This document shows positions 6,270 to 8,036 of a stretch of DNA of 8,036 bases, one piece after another. The stretch is from assembly GCA_020851885.1 (NCBI GenBank), contig JADZBW010000047.1, positions 1-8,036 on the forward strand. Reading direction: 5' to 3'. The DNA is from Fimbriimonadaceae bacterium. GTDB taxonomy: Bacteria; Armatimonadota; Fimbriimonadia; Fimbriimonadales; Fimbriimonadaceae. Position 1 is the stretch's first letter; every line of letters begins with the position of its first letter. The notes beneath the pieces were generated by a model. That model saw only the letters and a program-made list of their open reading frames with translations, had not been told where the DNA came from and ran no database searches. The translations under genes and the position numbers were made by a program.

Positions 6270-7229
6270 TTGTTGGTCGTTCGACGGCTCGGGCTGAATC
6301 CCCTTGATGACGTCAAGGAGCTTAGCGGGGAGATCTATCACTCAGATCCTACCCATTACTCCTTTGACATCTTATCGAGAGCAGGAATCGCCCTCAAACC
6401 GGTTGCCGAGGGTCAGTTGATCGAGGATGGCGTCCTCCTGGTTCCGCGCTGTTCGGGCCCGTTCTACGAACTCCTCTATATTGTCGATCGCCTCCTCGGG
6501 CCTGGAGGATGCCCCTGGGACATCGAGCAAACTCACCAATCGCTGAAGAAGTACCTCTTGGAGGAAACCTACGAGGTATTTGATGCAATCGATTCCGGAG
6601 ATCCCGCCAAGCTCCAAGAGGAACTCGGCGACCTTCTGCTACAACCTCTGATGCATTCCCAGATCGAGGCACGCGACGCGGACTGGGGGATCGATGAGGT
6701 TGCGGGAGCCATTCGAGAAAAACTCGTGCGTCGCCATCCGCATGTTTTCGGGAATACGCAAGTCGCCGACTCGAACGAGGTCCTTGCCAATTGGGATCAG
6801 ATCAAGCAGTCTGAGAAGGGCGGTGGACCTCAATCGATTCTCGAAGGCATTCCAAAAGGGATGGCTTCGCTATTGCGAGCCCATGAGGTGAGCAAACGAG
6901 CCGCTCGGGTTGGATTCGAGTGGCCAGACCTGAACGGAGTCTTCGATAAGTTCAAAGAGGAGGAGGCCGAACTTCGCGAGGCGATCGCATTGGGCGACCA
7001 AGTCCATATCGAGAGTGAAGTCGGAGACCTGCTATTTACGGTCGTCAACCTTGCACGTTGGGTTAACGTCGAACCTGAAGAGGCGCTACGTCGAATGCTC
7101 AATCGCTTCACGCATCGTTTTCAATTGATGGAAGCCTGTTCCCCCGTTCCCCTTCGCGAACTTTCCGAGGATCAATGGGATGATCTCTGGAAACAGTCTA
7201 AAATAGCCCAGTCGAGCCAAACTCCATGA
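6270..7229 (+). CDS. mazG: Nucleoside triphosphate pyrophosphohydrolase MazG
   Basis: MazG hydrolyses NTPs and dNTPs, including aberrant ones, to the monophosphate and pyrophosphate, and in E. coli it lowers ppGpp-linked stress signalling. The 319 residues hold two all-alpha MazG domains. The first has GPGGCPWDIEQTHQSLKKYL (77-96), EETYE (98-102) and EELGD (117-121). The second has EEEAE (230-234) and ESEVGD (248-253). Both EExxE...ExxD magnesium sites are intact, and RRHPHVFG (154-161) is also typical. E. coli MazG is about 263 residues; here about 65 extra N-terminal residues precede the first domain, beginning MLVVRRLGLNPLDD. They look like the degenerate end of a tetrapyrrole-methylase domain, as in actinobacterial MazG, while Bacillus YabN keeps the whole methylase. 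The start is TTG at 6270 (or 6273), with AGGCGGA 9 nt upstream inside the preceding gene. The stop overlaps the nuclease ATG (ATGA). Confidence 0.93.
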   Translation: MLVVRRLGLNPLDDVKELSGEIYHSDPTHYSFDILSRAGIALKPVAEGQLIEDGVLLVPRCSGPFYELLYIVDRLLGPGGCPWDIEQTHQSLKKYLLEETYEVFDAIDSGDPAKLQEELGDLLLQPLMHSQIEARDADWGIDEVAGAIREKLVRRHPHVFGNTQVADSNEVLANWDQIKQSEKGGGPQSILEGIPKGMASLLRAHEVSKRAARVGFEWPDLNGVFDKFKEEEAELREAIALGDQVHIESEVGDLLFTVVNLARWVNVEPEEALRRMLNRFTHRFQLMEACSPVPLRELSEDQWDDLWKQSKIAQSSQTP

Positions 7230-8036
7230 AAAGATTCGCTACCGTTCTCACCGTCTTCGCCTTGGTCGCATCCAGTTTCGCCTGGCACGATACCGGACAC
7301 ATGGTCGTTGCGGAAATCGCCAGGCAATCGCTATCGCCCAAAGTGTTGGCAGAGGCGGAGTGGCTCCTGAAACTGGATGCCGATCCGAAATCCGATAACT
7401 TCCTCACCTGCGCCTGTTGGGCCGACGATGCAAAGAACAAAGAGAACGGAGTCTGGCACTATATCAACCTCCACTTCCGAACGGACGGTAAGAGCACGGA
7501 CAACAAGCCGCTGCCTCAAAACGCCGTTTGGGCGATCAACAAATTCACCGACGTCCTGAAGGACAAGAAGCGCGATCCCAAGGAGCGTGCCGAAGCGCTT
7601 CGATTCCTGATCCACTTCGTCGGGGACATTCATCAACCTCTACACGCCGTCGCTCGCGACACTGATGAGCATCCAGATGGAGATCGAGGGGGCAATGAAT
7701 TCAAGATCGTTCCCCCCGATCGCTTCAAGGACTTACAGCGGCCGCCAACGAACCTCCACTCGCTCTGGGACATGGGTGGCAATCTCTTCCGGCCAACGAT
7801 TCGCCCCCTTACCGAGGATGGAAAGGCGTCGATCGTCCGGATCGCCAATGCGATCAAGTCTCGCCACTCCAAGCTTAGTCTCGACGGGGTCGACCAAATG
7901 GATCCCATGGGTTGGGCTCAGGAAAGCGCGGATATTGCCAAGCGATTCGTCTACACGAACATCAAGGAAAATGAGGCGCCTTCCCCTGAATATCTTCGCC
8001 AATGCGAAGATCAGAGCGCGACGCGAGTTGCCTACG
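7226..8036 (+). CDS. Secreted S1/P1-type zinc nuclease, 3' end beyond the window
   Basis: These are single-strand-preferring nucleases and 3'-nucleotidases that use three zinc ions and act outside the cytoplasm. 270 residues are visible and the frame is open to the last base. The signal peptide (MKRFATVLTV to FA) should be cut before Trp20, because the amino group of this residue is a zinc ligand in the family. Matching the P1 ligand set I see Trp20, His25 (WHDTGH), Asp67 (CWADD), His78 (VWHYIN), His130 and Asp134 and His140 (IHFVGDIHQPLH), then His178 and Asp182 (NLHSLWD), with GGNEF (155-159) between. All nine metal ligands are therefore present and the enzyme should be active. The ATG overlaps the mazG stop by 4 nt and has no good Shine-Dalgarno of its own, so translation is probably coupled to mazG. 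The family is common in fungi and plants and occurs patchily in bacteria. Confidence 0.92.
   Translation, partial: MKRFATVLTVFALVASSFAWHDTGHMVVAEIARQSLSPKVLAEAEWLLKLDADPKSDNFLTCACWADDAKNKENGVWHYINLHFRTDGKSTDNKPLPQNAVWAINKFTDVLKDKKRDPKERAEALRFLIHFVGDIHQPLHAVARDTDEHPDGDRGGNEFKIVPPDRFKDLQRPPTNLHSLWDMGGNLFRPTIRPLTEDGKASIVRIANAIKSRHSKLSLDGVDQMDPMGWAQESADIAKRFVYTNIKENEAPSPEYLRQCEDQSATRVAY

Overview
The window is ordinary, gene-dense bacterial chromosome with moderate-to-high GC by eye. It holds eight protein genes, one of them cut by the right edge. Start codons are varied (ATA, GTG and TTG as well as ATG). Secreted proteins carry Sec signals without a lipobox, which fits a diderm. My best guess at the host is an environmental bacterium of an under-sampled phylum such as Armatimonadota (Fimbriimonas-like). 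That rests on general resemblance only and is not proven here. I see no mobile element, CRISPR array, tRNA, rRNA or prophage signal.

Layout. (1) 48-731, minus strand: infC (translation initiation factor IF-3). It has a clear sigma-70-type promoter, a strong Shine-Dalgarno and what looks like a non-canonical ATA start. (2) 881-3076, plus: a FadN-type fusion of 3-hydroxyacyl-CoA dehydrogenase and enoyl-CoA hydratase. (3) 3073-3489, minus: a small secreted protein of unknown function, convergent with fadN; both stop codons lie in one CTAG. (4) 3563-8036, plus: a probable five-gene run of etfB, etfA, a SurA/PrsA-like parvulin-fold protein, mazG and a secreted S1/P1 nuclease. etfB/etfA overlap by 1 nt, mazG starts 3 nt after the parvulin-like gene, and mazG/nuclease overlap by 4 nt (ATGA). 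The one larger gap, 92 nt after etfA, has a small hairpin and a strong ribosome binding site but no convincing terminator.

How the genes fit together. FadN and the electron transfer flavoprotein EtfAB belong to fatty-acid beta-oxidation. EtfAB takes electrons from acyl-CoA dehydrogenases, and FadN does the following hydration and NAD-dependent oxidation. The rest of the plus-strand run is a mix of envelope folding or chaperone function, nucleotide-pool cleansing (MazG) and secreted nucleic-acid degradation (S1/P1 nuclease). The overlaps suggest co-expression rather than one obvious pathway.

I found no clear new biological system. The points most worth a second look are the ATA start of infC, the coupling of mazG to a secreted S1/P1 nuclease, the parvulin-like protein with no histidine in its rotamase domain, the degenerate N-terminal region of MazG, and the unidentified secreted 138-residue protein.
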